Source: Citreicoccus inhibens
Lineage (GTDB): Bacteria > Myxococcota > Myxococcia > Myxococcales > Myxococcaceae
DNA: 35,645 nt
Direction of reading: 5' to 3'
Assembly (NCBI RefSeq): GCF_019039035.1
Contig: NZ_JAHNZT010000053.1
Coordinates: forward strand, 1 to 35,645
Part shown: piece by piece, positions 25,374 to 32,883 of the stretch
Layout of the letters: the number at the start of each line of letters is the position of its first letter
How positions within the stretch are numbered: position 1 is the first letter of the stretch
Made by a program: the position numbers and the translations under genes
The notes under the pieces: model-generated
Seen by the model: only the letters and a program-made list of their open reading frames with translations
Databases searched by the model: none
Told to the model about the DNA's origin: nothing

Positions 25374-25394
25374 GCGTTGCAGGATGGGCGTTCG

Positions 25395-26573
25395 ATGCGT
25401 GGCCTGTCTGGTGACTTCTCGACGATGCCCCTCAAGGACCTCGTCGTCCATCTCGGGAATCGCCGCGTCACGGGCACCCTGAGGCTGGAGCGGGGGGACG
25501 TGCGCAAGCAGTTCGCGCTGAGCGAGGGCCACGTCACCAGCGCCAGCTCCAACCAGGCGCGCGAGTTCTTCGGTCAGTTCCTCATCAACATGGGGCACCT
25601 GACGGAGGACCAGTTGGAGAAGGCCTTCGCCACCCAGGCCGAGACGCGCATCTTCCTCGGGAAGATCCTGGTGATGACGGGCCTCGTCCCCGAGTCCACC
25701 GTGCGCAACACGCTGAGCCACAAGTTCCGCGAGATGCTGCTGGACGCGTTCCCCTGGCAGGACGGTGACTTCGCCTTCGAGGCCGTGGACGACGCGCCGG
25801 ACATCGAGGGCCTCGACATCCGCGTGGACCTCCTCGACGTGCACCGCGAGGGAGAGTTCCGGGAAACGGCCTGGGAGGCCATCCGCGCCGTGTTCCCCCT
25901 GGGCGGCGTGCGCCTGACGGTGGACGAGCGCAAGCTGCCGGAGCGCAAGCCCGGCGGCGTCGACGAGCGCATCGTCCAGCACATCAAGGAGGGGCTCTCC
26001 ATCGACGGCATCGCCATGGCGATGCACGCGACGGACTTCTTCCTCTACCAGCGTCTCTACGCGCTCTATCGATTGGACGCGGTGAAGGTCTCGGACGAGC
26101 CCCCCGAGACCGCGCCCATGCGAGCCTCGGGGCCGGTCGTCGTCATGGAGGACGAGGACGCGCCGCCCGACGGAGTCATCGGCTCGGAGTCGTCCTCCGA
26201 CGAGGTGCTCCAGGCCGCCCAGATGTTCCTGGACGCGGGCAACCTGCGCGACGGCGAGGCGCTGGCGCGCCGCGCGCACGAGATGTCGCCCTCCCCCGCC
26301 TCGAGCGCACTGCTCAAATCCGCCGAGGCGAAGCTGCTGACGCTGCTGCGCAAGGAACTCATGGAGCCCGGGCGCGTGCCCGGCCTGTTGGTGACTCCCG
26401 CGCAGCTCAAGACCACGCCGCTGTCCGCCCCCGAGCGCTACCTCTTGTCGCGCGTGGATGGCCGACGCGACGTCGCCGCCATCGTCCACGTGTCGCCGCT
26501 CCAGGAGCTGGAGGCGCTGAAGTTCTTCCAGGGGTTCGTGGACGCGGGGCTCTTGCAGCTCGCCCCGCGCTGA
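25395..26573 (+). CDS. DUF4388-domain signalling protein
   Basis: 392 residues. The N-terminal DUF4388 (PatA-like) domain begins LSGDFSTMPLKDLVVHLGNRRVTGTLRLERGDVRKQFALSEGHV. A helical middle follows (GHLTEDQLEKAFATQAETRIFLGKIL), which resembles the N-terminal domain of GspE/PilB-type ATPases. An acidic Ser/Glu linker (MEDEDAPPDG) leads to a C-terminal helical repeat part with SPLQELEALKFFQGFVDAGLL. Such proteins are frequent in myxobacteria, often with motility or two-component systems; the role here is unknown. The ATG at 25395 fits the usual start of the domain. Any earlier start would run through the divergent gene. The end lies 4 nt from the convergent PBP gene. Confidence 0.83.
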   Translation: MRGLSGDFSTMPLKDLVVHLGNRRVTGTLRLERGDVRKQFALSEGHVTSASSNQAREFFGQFLINMGHLTEDQLEKAFATQAETRIFLGKILVMTGLVPESTVRNTLSHKFREMLLDAFPWQDGDFAFEAVDDAPDIEGLDIRVDLLDVHREGEFRETAWEAIRAVFPLGGVRLTVDERKLPERKPGGVDERIVQHIKEGLSIDGIAMAMHATDFFLYQRLYALYRLDAVKVSDEPPETAPMRASGPVVVMEDEDAPPDGVIGSESSSDEVLQAAQMFLDAGNLRDGEALARRAHEMSPSPASSALLKSAEAKLLTLLRKELMEPGRVPGLLVTPAQLKTTPLSAPERYLLSRVDGRRDVAAIVHVSPLQELEALKFFQGFVDAGLLQLAPR

Positions 26574-26577
26574 AGCC

Positions 26578-27996
26578 TCAGTGCTTGCCCGCCGCCGAGG
26601 CCGGCGCGGTGAGCTCCATCGGCGCGGGCACCCGCTCCAAGCCCAGGCGGAGGGCCTCGCGGCCCAGGTACGAGCCGCGGATCCGCCACTTCGGATCATT
26701 CACCACGAGCGCCGCCACGGCCACGCGCGGGTGCTCCTTGGGCGCGAAGCCCACGAACCACGAGTAGTCGTGGAATGGCTCGCGATCCGCCAGCGTGCCC
26801 GTCTTGCCCACCGCGCCGTCCACGCGGAAGCCGCGCTCCCGGAAGATGTGGCGCGCGGTGCCGTGCGTGACGGTCTCCTCCAGCATCGCGGTGAGGGCGC
26901 GCGCGGTGGTGGGCGTGAGCACCGCCTCGCCCTCGGGCGGAGGCGCGGTCAGGTCCGGCTCGAAGAGAACGGGATCCACCCAGCGGCCCCCATTCGCGGC
27001 CACGGCGGCCAGCAGCGCCCCGTGCAGCGGCGACAGGAACACGTCCCCAAAGCCCGCGCCGGTGTTGGCCAGCCCGAACTCATCCTCGGGGATCGCGGCC
27101 AGCGACACGTCGGTGGGGACCGCGAAGGGAATCTCGCGGTTGAAGTGGAAGCGCGCGGCCATGCGCCGCAGGGTCTCCACGCTCAGGTGCTTGTGGGTCA
27201 TCTTCGCGAAGATGACGTTGGCGCTCTTGCCCATGGCCAACGCCAAGGACAGACACGCGCCGTCGCGGTCGCTGTCCTCCAGGTGCTTCTCGGACAGGCG
27301 CCGCTTGCCCCCGTGGAAGCACTCCTCGGTCTCGGGCGTCACCCCCGCCTCCAGCAGCGCGCTGCCGGTGACGATCTTGAAGATGCTCGCCGCGGGGAAC
27401 GCCGCGCGCACCGCCAACCCGCGCAGGTCCGGCCGCGCTTGCGAGTGCTCGGCCATGGCCAGCACGCGGCCCGTGGCGGGCTCCAGCACCACGGCCGCGC
27501 CAAACGGCACTTCATAGGTCCGAAGAATCTGGGTGAGCGAAGCCTGGAGCACCGGATCGATGGTCAGCGCGCGCGCCTTCGCCCCCTTGCCGTCCTTCAC
27601 CACGAGCTGCTCCCCCTCCAGCTTCGCGCGGGCGAGGAGATCCACGGCATGGGGCAACCCCTGGACCTTGAGCAATGGAGGCGCCTTCTCACGCGACGGC
27701 ACTGGCGACGGAGGCACGAGCCCCACCATCGCGAGCGTCCCTCCATCCAAGCCAGCTCCCCCAGCAACCAGGGTGCCGCCAACGGGCAGCCCCGCATCCG
27801 CGGTCATCACCGCCGAGGCCGCGGAGGATTCCAGAGACACACCCGAGTCCCCGGACTGCGCTGTCACCGCGCCCGCATCACTTGACGCCAGGGCCTCGAC
27901 GCGGGGCGCACTCGGAGGCGGAGCGGGCTCCGTGGCGCCGAGAAGGAACGCGAAGGGGACCAGGAGCGCGGGGACGGCGAAGAGGCGACGGTGCAT
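26578..27996 (-). CDS. Penicillin-binding transpeptidase-domain protein
   Basis: 472 residues. A signal peptide or anchor (LFAVPALLVPFAFLLGA) is followed by a long Ala/Ser/Pro-rich low-complexity region (about 22-110). The transpeptidase domain has all three active-site motifs: SIFK (S204-K207), SAN (258-260) and KTG (398-400). The intervening sequence (AVVLEPATGRVLAMAEHS) is that of class B-like PBPs. It lacks an obvious dimerisation (pedestal) domain and is shorter than PBP2/FtsI, so it is more like a monofunctional PBP or a cell-wall enzyme used in development. The leader is C-rich without a Shine-Dalgarno sequence. It converges on the DUF4388 gene. Confidence 0.88.
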   Translation of the reverse strand: MHRRLFAVPALLVPFAFLLGATEPAPPPSAPRVEALASSDAGAVTAQSGDSGVSLESSAASAVMTADAGLPVGGTLVAGGAGLDGGTLAMVGLVPPSPVPSREKAPPLLKVQGLPHAVDLLARAKLEGEQLVVKDGKGAKARALTIDPVLQASLTQILRTYEVPFGAAVVLEPATGRVLAMAEHSQARPDLRGLAVRAAFPAASIFKIVTGSALLEAGVTPETEECFHGGKRRLSEKHLEDSDRDGACLSLALAMGKSANVIFAKMTHKHLSVETLRRMAARFHFNREIPFAVPTDVSLAAIPEDEFGLANTGAGFGDVFLSPLHGALLAAVAANGGRWVDPVLFEPDLTAPPPEGEAVLTPTTARALTAMLEETVTHGTARHIFRERGFRVDGAVGKTGTLADREPFHDYSWFVGFAPKEHPRVAVAALVVNDPKWRIRGSYLGREALRLGLERVPAPMELTAPASAAGKH

Positions 27997-28003
27997 CGTG
28001 CTC

Positions 28004-28023
28004 GGGGGGCGGGGGGGGCGGGG
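28004..28023 (+). other. G-tract with G-quadruplex potential between divergent genes
   Basis: A run of 6 G, C, 8 G, C and GGGG within 20 nt. It offers at least four tracts of three or more G with 1-2 nt loops on the plus strand. It lies directly before the PBP start (as a C-tract in its leader) and upstream of the ABC exporter genes. Confidence 0.45.
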
Positions 28024-28089
28024 CGATCCTAGTCGCTCCCGGCCCGCTGTCCACGTCCGCTTCCCCGTCTGCTAGGGTCCGCGCCCATC

Positions 28090-28977
28090 TTGGACGGATT
28101 CAAAGAGACAGTCGTGATTTGGAGCGCCGAGCTGCGCCGAGCCGTGAGAAGCGGCCGCGTCGTGGTCCTGCTCGGGCTCTACAGCATGTTCTCGGCCCTG
28201 GTGTTGCTCGTCGTGGGCTACGCCACGCGGGAGATGCAGGCCCAGGTGAACGCGAAGCTCGCGGAGGTAGGCGCGGACGCGGAGGCCTCGGCGCGCGCCG
28301 CGGAGGAGATCCACAAGGGGATGCTGGGCGTCCTCACCAGCAATGACGCCGCGATGATGGAGGCGCTGTCGCAGGTGCCGCTGGTGGTGCTCATCGTCTT
28401 CAAGGTCACCCTGTTCTTCTTGCCGGCCTACGTGGCTCTGATGGGGTTCGATCAGCTCAGCGGCGAAGTGGGCCCGCGCTCCATCCGCTTCCTCACGGTG
28501 CGCGCGCGCCGCTCGTCGGTGCTGACGGGCAAGTTCCTGGCGCAGGCCACGCTGCTCGTGGGGCTCGTGCTCGTCGTGGACCTGGCCATCTTCATCTACG
28601 CGCGGATGACGAACCCGGACTTCAGCGCCGCGATGCTGGTGCTCAACCTGGTGAAGTTCTGGCTGGCGGCGGTGGTGTTCTCGCTGGCGTACGTGGCGCT
28701 CACCGCGCTGTGCTCCAGCCTGTTCCGCCTGCCGGCCGTGAGCCTCGTCTTCAACTTCGTCCTGCTCTTCGTCTTCTGGCTGATGGACACCATCGGGCGC
28801 GGCGTGGCGGACACCAACCCGGTGCGCTTCGTGCGTTACCTGTCGCCGTCGTACTACGCGGGCAATCTCCTGCACCCGCAACTCTCCGAGTTCGGCGCGA
28901 GTGGCGCGGCCTATGCCGCGTTCGCGCTCGTCTTCCTCCTGGGCGCCCACGGCGTCCTGCGCGCGAGGGACCTGTGA
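28090..28977 (+). CDS. ABC-2-type transporter permease
   Basis: 295 residues with about six transmembrane helices (VVVLLGLYSMFSALVLLVVGYA, VPLVVLIVFKVTLFFLPAYVALMGF, and others) and a charged extracytoplasmic loop between the first two (residues about 45-85). This is the layout of ABC-2 exporters. It forms a pair with the ATPase next to it, whose GTG overlaps this stop (GTGA). A TTG at 28090 is the proposed start, 12 nt after an extended -10-like TGCTAGGGT. A GTG at 28114 is the alternative, and neither has a good ribosome binding site. The exported substrate is unknown; possibilities are a lipid, peptide or drug. Confidence 0.85.
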   Translation: MDGFKETVVIWSAELRRAVRSGRVVVLLGLYSMFSALVLLVVGYATREMQAQVNAKLAEVGADAEASARAAEEIHKGMLGVLTSNDAAMMEALSQVPLVVLIVFKVTLFFLPAYVALMGFDQLSGEVGPRSIRFLTVRARRSSVLTGKFLAQATLLVGLVLVVDLAIFIYARMTNPDFSAAMLVLNLVKFWLAAVVFSLAYVALTALCSSLFRLPAVSLVFNFVLLFVFWLMDTIGRGVADTNPVRFVRYLSPSYYAGNLLHPQLSEFGASGAAYAAFALVFLLGAHGVLRARDL

Positions 28978-29888
28978 GCGAGTTGGCCATCGAGCTGTTC
29001 AACGTCACCAAGCGCTTCGGACCCAAGGTCGCCGTCAAGTCGGTGAGCCTCCAGGTTCGCCGCGGAGAGGTCTACGGACTCATCGGCCCCAACGGCGCCG
29101 GCAAGACGACGACCTTCTCCATGATGTGCGGCTACCTCTATCCGTCGGAGGGCACGCTCCAGGTGATGGGCGTGGACCCGTCAACGCCGGGTGCCCTCAA
29201 GCGCCGCCTGGGCGCCTTGCCCCAGGACGCCGTGCTTCCGCCCGGCTGGGAGGTCGGCGCCCTGCTCACGTACTGGGCCAAACTGTCCGGTCTTGAACAG
29301 CCCGACAGCGAGGCGCGCGGCGCGTTGGAGAAGGTCGGACTCACCGAAGCGTGGTCGGTGCAGACCCAGGCGCTCAGCCACGGCATGGCCAAGCGCGCGT
29401 CCATGGCGCAGGCGCTGATGGGCCGTCCGCCGCTGGTTCTCCTGGACGAGCCCACCGCGGGATTGGATCCGCGCATCGCCGCCCAGGTGCGTCAGGTCAT
29501 CAAGGACATGCGCGGCCAGCAGCAGACGGTGGTCGTCTCCAGCCACAACCTCCAGGAGTTGGAGGAGCTGTGCGACGCGGCCGCCATCCTCGACAAGGGC
29601 GCGCTGGCCAAGGCCGGCAGCATGACGGAGCTGACCGGCCAGGGCGCCGAGTTCCGGGTGCAGATCGCCCAGGGCGACGTCATCATCCCGGAGCTGACGG
29701 CCATGCCCGGCGTCACGGCCGCGCGCATGGAGTCCCCTGGCGTATTGCTCGTGCGCTTCGAGGGACAGGCGCATCCGCCCGAGCAGATCATCAGCCGCGT
29801 CGTGGGCCACCTGCTGCAGCACGGCGTGCTCATCCTCGGCGTCAGCCGGGGCCAGCGGCTGGAGGATCGCGTCCTTCAGCTCGTCTGA
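28974..29888 (+). CDS. ABC transporter ATP-binding subunit
   Basis: 304 residues of an ABC-2 exporter ATPase. Walker A is GPNGAGKTT, the Q-loop is ALPQDAV, the signature is LSHGMAKR (variant of LSGGQ), Walker B is LVLLDEPTAGLD, and the H-loop is VVVSSHNLQ. The C-terminal 80 residues (VQIAQGDVIIPELTAMPGVTAARMESPGVLLVRFEG) form the extra domain common in this class. The GTG start at 28974 overlaps the permease stop, so the two genes are coupled. Two copies with two permeases would make the exporter. Confidence 0.93.
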   Translation: MSELAIELFNVTKRFGPKVAVKSVSLQVRRGEVYGLIGPNGAGKTTTFSMMCGYLYPSEGTLQVMGVDPSTPGALKRRLGALPQDAVLPPGWEVGALLTYWAKLSGLEQPDSEARGALEKVGLTEAWSVQTQALSHGMAKRASMAQALMGRPPLVLLDEPTAGLDPRIAAQVRQVIKDMRGQQQTVVVSSHNLQELEELCDAAAILDKGALAKAGSMTELTGQGAEFRVQIAQGDVIIPELTAMPGVTAARMESPGVLLVRFEGQAHPPEQIISRVVGHLLQHGVLILGVSRGQRLEDRVLQLV

Positions 29889-29898
29889 AGTCGCGGGC

Positions 29899-30132
29899 TC
29901 ACCCCGCCTTGCGCACCCACCCGACGTAGTGGTGGGTGCCTCGGCGCTCCAGGCGAACGAGCAGGTGGCCGGTCGCCTCGCACCACGCGGGCAGATCCGC
30001 CTCCAGGCCCACGTCCGTGGAGATGAGCTCCACCAGCGTTCCGGGCGCCACGCGCCGCATGGCCTTGGCGATCTCCAGGATGGGCACCGGGCAGAACGCG
30101 CCAGAGGTATCCACACGCACGGCTGCTTCCAT
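29899..30132 (-). CDS. TusA-family sulfur-carrier-like protein
   Basis: 77 residues of the SirA/TusA fold. The signature is GAFCPVPILEIAKAMRRVAPGTLVELISTD, with the CPxP motif (Cys14) that carries persulfide sulfur. The remainder (LPAWCEATGHLLVRLERRGTHHYVGWVRK) is the usual C-terminal half. It could pass sulfur for tRNA thiolation or cofactor synthesis; its partners are not nearby. It converges on the ABC ATPase gene with a 10-nt gap. Confidence 0.9.
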   Translation of the reverse strand: MEAAVRVDTSGAFCPVPILEIAKAMRRVAPGTLVELISTDVGLEADLPAWCEATGHLLVRLERRGTHHYVGWVRKAG

Positions 30133-30249
30133 GGGGGTGAGTCTGGCATGCGCCCCCCTTCGCCGCCGAGGTGGAATATTTCGGAAAAGCGGTCAGTTTC
30201 CGGCCCCTTGGGGGCCTGGACGCGGCAGCCGCGAGCGCTCCCGCATGGC

Positions 30250-30278
30250 TTGCGGTTCTCGAAATCCCTCTGTTAAGT
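30250..30278 (+). promoter_or_regulatory. Possible sigma-70-type promoter of the triple-DsbA gene
   Basis: TTGCGG and TTAAGT with 17 nt between, 85 nt before the gene, in an A/T-richer patch of the 230-bp gap. The -10 match is poor, so this is tentative. A small inverted repeat (GGCCCC TTG GGGGCC, near 30202) lies just upstream. Confidence 0.3.
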
Positions 30279-30362
30279 ACCCCCGCCTTCCTCCACACCA
30301 CACACACTGACACCCGCTTGGCGTCCGCAGTCGGACCGATGGCGAAGGAGCAAATCCAACCC

Positions 30363-32327
30363 ATGAAGCCCCATGTCATCGTGGCCCTGCTGGTGGGCCT
30401 GGTGCTCGGGTTCGTTGGCGGCCGCGCCACCAACGCCTCGAAGAGCACGAGCACCACGCCCACCGCTGCCGCCCCTGCCCGGCCCAACGCGCGCCCCGTG
30501 GATCCGACGGTGTTCAAGGTCCCCATCGAGGGCTCGCCGGTGAGGGGCGGCGAGAACGCGCTCGTCACCATCGTCGAGTTCTCCGACTATCAGTGCCCGT
30601 TCTGCAGCCGCGCGCACGTGACGGTGAAGAAGCTCGAGGACGACTACGGCAGCAAGCTGCGCGTCGTCATGCGGCAGAACCCGCTCTCCTTCCACCCGCG
30701 CGCCCGTCCTGCCGCGCTCGCCGCGCTCGCCGCCGGTGAGCAGGGCAAGTACTGGGAGATGCACGACATGCTCTTCGCGAACCAGAAGAGCATCGAGGAC
30801 GCGGACCTGGAGAAGTACGCGACCCAGCTGGGCCTGAACCTCGAGAAGTGGAAGAGCGACATGGCCAGCCCGAAGCTGGCCGACATCATCTCCAAGGACT
30901 CCACCGCGTCCTCGCAGTTCGGCGCCAACGGCACCCCGGCCTTCTTCATCAACGGCCGCTTCCTGTCCGGCGCGCAGCCCATCGAGAACTTCAAGGCGCT
31001 CATCGACGAGGAGATGGCCAAGGCCGAGGCGCTCGTGAAGAGCGGCGTGCCCGCCTCGCAGGTGTACGCGAAGGCCGTCGAGAAGGGCCTGGAGCGCGCT
31101 CCGTCCCGTCCGCAGCAGGGTCAGCCGGCCGGCCCCACCGTGTTCAAGGTGGACGTGCCGTCGGACTCGCCCGTGTTCGGCCCGAGCAACGCCAAGGTGA
31201 CCATCGTCGAGTGGTCTGACTTCGAGTGCCCGTTCTGTGGCCGCGTGGTCCCCACGGTGCAGAAGATCAAGGAGACCTACCCGAAGGACGTGCGCATCGT
31301 GTGGCGCAACCAGCCGCTCTCCTTCCACGCGAGCGCCAAGCCGGCCGCCATGGCCGCCATGGCCGCGCACGAGCAGGGCAAGTTCTGGGAGATGCACGAC
31401 AAGCTGTTCGCCAACCAGCGCGCGCTCGACGGCGCCTCCCTGGAGAAGTACGCCCAGGAGCTGAAGCTGGACATGGCGAAGTTCAAGGCCGCCATCGCCA
31501 CCAACAAGTTCAACACGAAGATCGAGTCGGACATCGCCGCGGGCAACGTGGTGGGCGCCAACGGCACCCCGACCTTCTTCGTCAACGGCCGCCAGCTCGT
31601 CGGTGCGCAGCCCTTCGAGGCCTTCAAGACGATGATCGACGAGGAGATCGCCAAGGCCGACAAGGCGCTCGCCGCCGGCACCAAGCCGGAGGACCTCTAC
31701 ACGAAGCTGAACGCGGACAACGTCGCGGCGGCCCCGGCCGCTCCGTCGGCGCCCTCCGCGGGCGCGGCGCCTGAAGGGGCCGTGCAGAAGATCGAGCTGG
31801 GTGAGGCCCCGGTGAAGGGCCCCAAGGGCGCCCCTGTCACCCTCGTCGCCTGGTCCGACTTCGAGTGCCCGTTCTGTGGCCGCGTCGTCCCGACGCTCCA
31901 CCAGTTGGAGCAGGACTACAAGGGCAAGGTGAAGTTCGCCTTCAAGCACCAGCCGCTGCCCATGCACCCGAACGCGAAGGCCGCCGCGCAGGCGTCCATG
32001 GCGGCCCACGAGCAGGGCAAGTTCTGGGAGATGCACGACAAGCTGTTCGCCAACCAGCGCGCGCTCGACCGCGCCTCGCTGGACAAGTACGCCCAGGAGA
32101 TTGGCCTCAACATGGCCAAGTTCAAGGCGGCCATGGACAGCAACAAGTTCGACAAGCAGATCGAGGCCGACATGACCGCGGGCGCCGCGGTGGGCGCGAG
32201 CGCCACGCCCAGCTTCTTCATCAACGGCCGTCCGCTCGTGGGCGCGCAGCCGCTCGAGTCCTTCAAGCGCGTCATCGACGAGGAGCTGAAGAAGGCGGGC
32301 GGCGCGGTGGCGGCGGAAGCGAAGTAG
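30363..32327 (+). CDS. Triple DsbA-like thioredoxin-fold fusion protein
   Basis: 654 residues. An N-terminal hydrophobic anchor or signal (VIVALLVGLVLGFVGG) leads to three complete DsbA-type (thioredoxin_4) domains, each with a CPFC redox centre: C78-C81 (CPFCSRAH), C289-C292 and C502-C505 (both CPFCGRVV). Each has a cis-Pro loop (NGTPAFFING, NGTPTFFVNG, SATPSFFING). Single DsbA domains are about 190 residues, so this is a tandem triplication. It should act outside the cytoplasmic membrane on disulfide formation or exchange. Domains 2 and 3 are nearly identical in parts, even at DNA level. The ATG at 30363 is chosen for the signal sequence; ATG 30339 (MAKEQIQP) is possible. A terminator follows 33 nt after the stop. 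Confidence 0.92.
   Translation: MKPHVIVALLVGLVLGFVGGRATNASKSTSTTPTAAAPARPNARPVDPTVFKVPIEGSPVRGGENALVTIVEFSDYQCPFCSRAHVTVKKLEDDYGSKLRVVMRQNPLSFHPRARPAALAALAAGEQGKYWEMHDMLFANQKSIEDADLEKYATQLGLNLEKWKSDMASPKLADIISKDSTASSQFGANGTPAFFINGRFLSGAQPIENFKALIDEEMAKAEALVKSGVPASQVYAKAVEKGLERAPSRPQQGQPAGPTVFKVDVPSDSPVFGPSNAKVTIVEWSDFECPFCGRVVPTVQKIKETYPKDVRIVWRNQPLSFHASAKPAAMAAMAAHEQGKFWEMHDKLFANQRALDGASLEKYAQELKLDMAKFKAAIATNKFNTKIESDIAAGNVVGANGTPTFFVNGRQLVGAQPFEAFKTMIDEEIAKADKALAAGTKPEDLYTKLNADNVAAAPAAPSAPSAGAAPEGAVQKIELGEAPVKGPKGAPVTLVAWSDFECPFCGRVVPTLHQLEQDYKGKVKFAFKHQPLPMHPNAKAAAQASMAAHEQGKFWEMHDKLFANQRALDRASLDKYAQEIGLNMAKFKAAMDSNKFDKQIEADMTAGAAVGASATPSFFINGRPLVGAQPLESFKRVIDEELKKAGGAVAAEAK
31368..31430 (+). 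repeat. 63-bp perfect direct repeat, copy 1 (domain 2 of the DsbA fusion)
   Basis: Identical base for base to 32007-32069, 639 bp downstream. It encodes the HEQGKFWEMHDKL helix region of domain 2. A second identical run of 29 bases surrounds the CPFC codons (near 31218 and 31857). Confidence 0.9.
32007..32069 (+). repeat. 63-bp perfect direct repeat, copy 2 (domain 3 of the DsbA fusion)
   Basis: Copy of 31368-31430. Flanking codons differ, including at synonymous sites. The identity therefore points to recent duplication or gene conversion between domains 2 and 3. Confidence 0.9.
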
Positions 32328-32360
32328 TCGTCCCGCCCCCTCGCTTCCGTTGAAAGCACG

Positions 32361-32401
32361 AGGCCGTCGGACTCCCTTCGGAGCCGACGGCCTTTGTGTT
32401 T
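32361..32401 (+). terminator. Rho-independent terminator of the triple-DsbA gene
   Basis: Stem AGGCCGTCGG / CCGACGGCCT with a further CTCC / GGAG section, one bulged A and a CTTC loop, followed by TTTGTGTTT. It is the only clear T-tailed terminator in the window. It may also stop transcription of the convergent ridA gene, whose stop is 17 nt away. Confidence 0.85.
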
Positions 32402-32417
32402 CGTGGGAGTGGCGGAC

Positions 32418-32804
32418 TCAGGAGACGGCGATGGCGTCGATCTCCACCTTCGCGCCACGCGGCAGCGCGGCCACCTGCACCGTCGCGCGCGCCGGAGGAG
32501 CGCCGGTGAAGTAGCGACCATAGACCTCGTTCACCCGGGCGAAGTCCCCCAGGTCCGTGAGGAAGATGGTGCAGCGCACCACGTGGGAGAAGTCACAGCC
32601 CGCGGCGGCGAGCACCGCCTTCAGGTTCTCCATCACCCGCTCGGCCTGCGCGACGACGTCGCCCGGGACCATCTCCATGGAGGCAGGGTCCAGGGGGATC
32701 TGGCCGGAGAGGAACGTCATCTTCCCCGCCTCCACCTGGATGGCCTGCGAGTACGGACCAATGGCCTTGGGGGCCTGGTCGGAATGGATGACTTTGCGAG
32801 CCAT
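32418..32804 (-). CDS. ridA: RidA-family enamine/imine deaminase
   Basis: 128 residues, full family length. It has IGPYSQAIQVEAGKMTFLSGQIPLDP near the N-terminus and the C-terminal signature PPARATVQVAALPRGAKVEIDAIAV, with the substrate-binding Arg. It hydrolyses reactive 2-aminoacrylate and similar enamines formed by PLP enzymes. The ATG at 32804 has GAGGT 8 nt upstream. The open frame to 32873 is not used. It lies 79 nt after rel on the same strand and may be co-transcribed with it. Confidence 0.92.
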   Translation of the reverse strand: MARKVIHSDQAPKAIGPYSQAIQVEAGKMTFLSGQIPLDPASMEMVPGDVVAQAERVMENLKAVLAAAGCDFSHVVRCTIFLTDLGDFARVNEVYGRYFTGAPPARATVQVAALPRGAKVEIDAIAVS

Positions 32805-32883
32805 GGGGCGCACCTCGGAGTGATGCGGCGCCCCAAGTGGGGGGCCGCGGGTTTCCGGGGCCCTGTAGCACAACCGCGCGCGG

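Noticed and set aside
24525-25394. Longer start for the DUF4388 gene
   Set aside because: The extension is antisense to actA and to the glutaredoxin-like gene, and the domain begins naturally at 25395.
25374-26699. Upstream extension of the glutaredoxin-like frame to 534 codons
   Set aside because: Antisense to the DUF4388 gene. The thioredoxin-fold family begins at MRVDIYSK (25373).
30202-30216. Inverted repeat GGCCCC-TTG-GGGGCC as a terminator
   Set aside because: No gene ends before it in either direction. At six base pairs it may be chance in GC-rich DNA.
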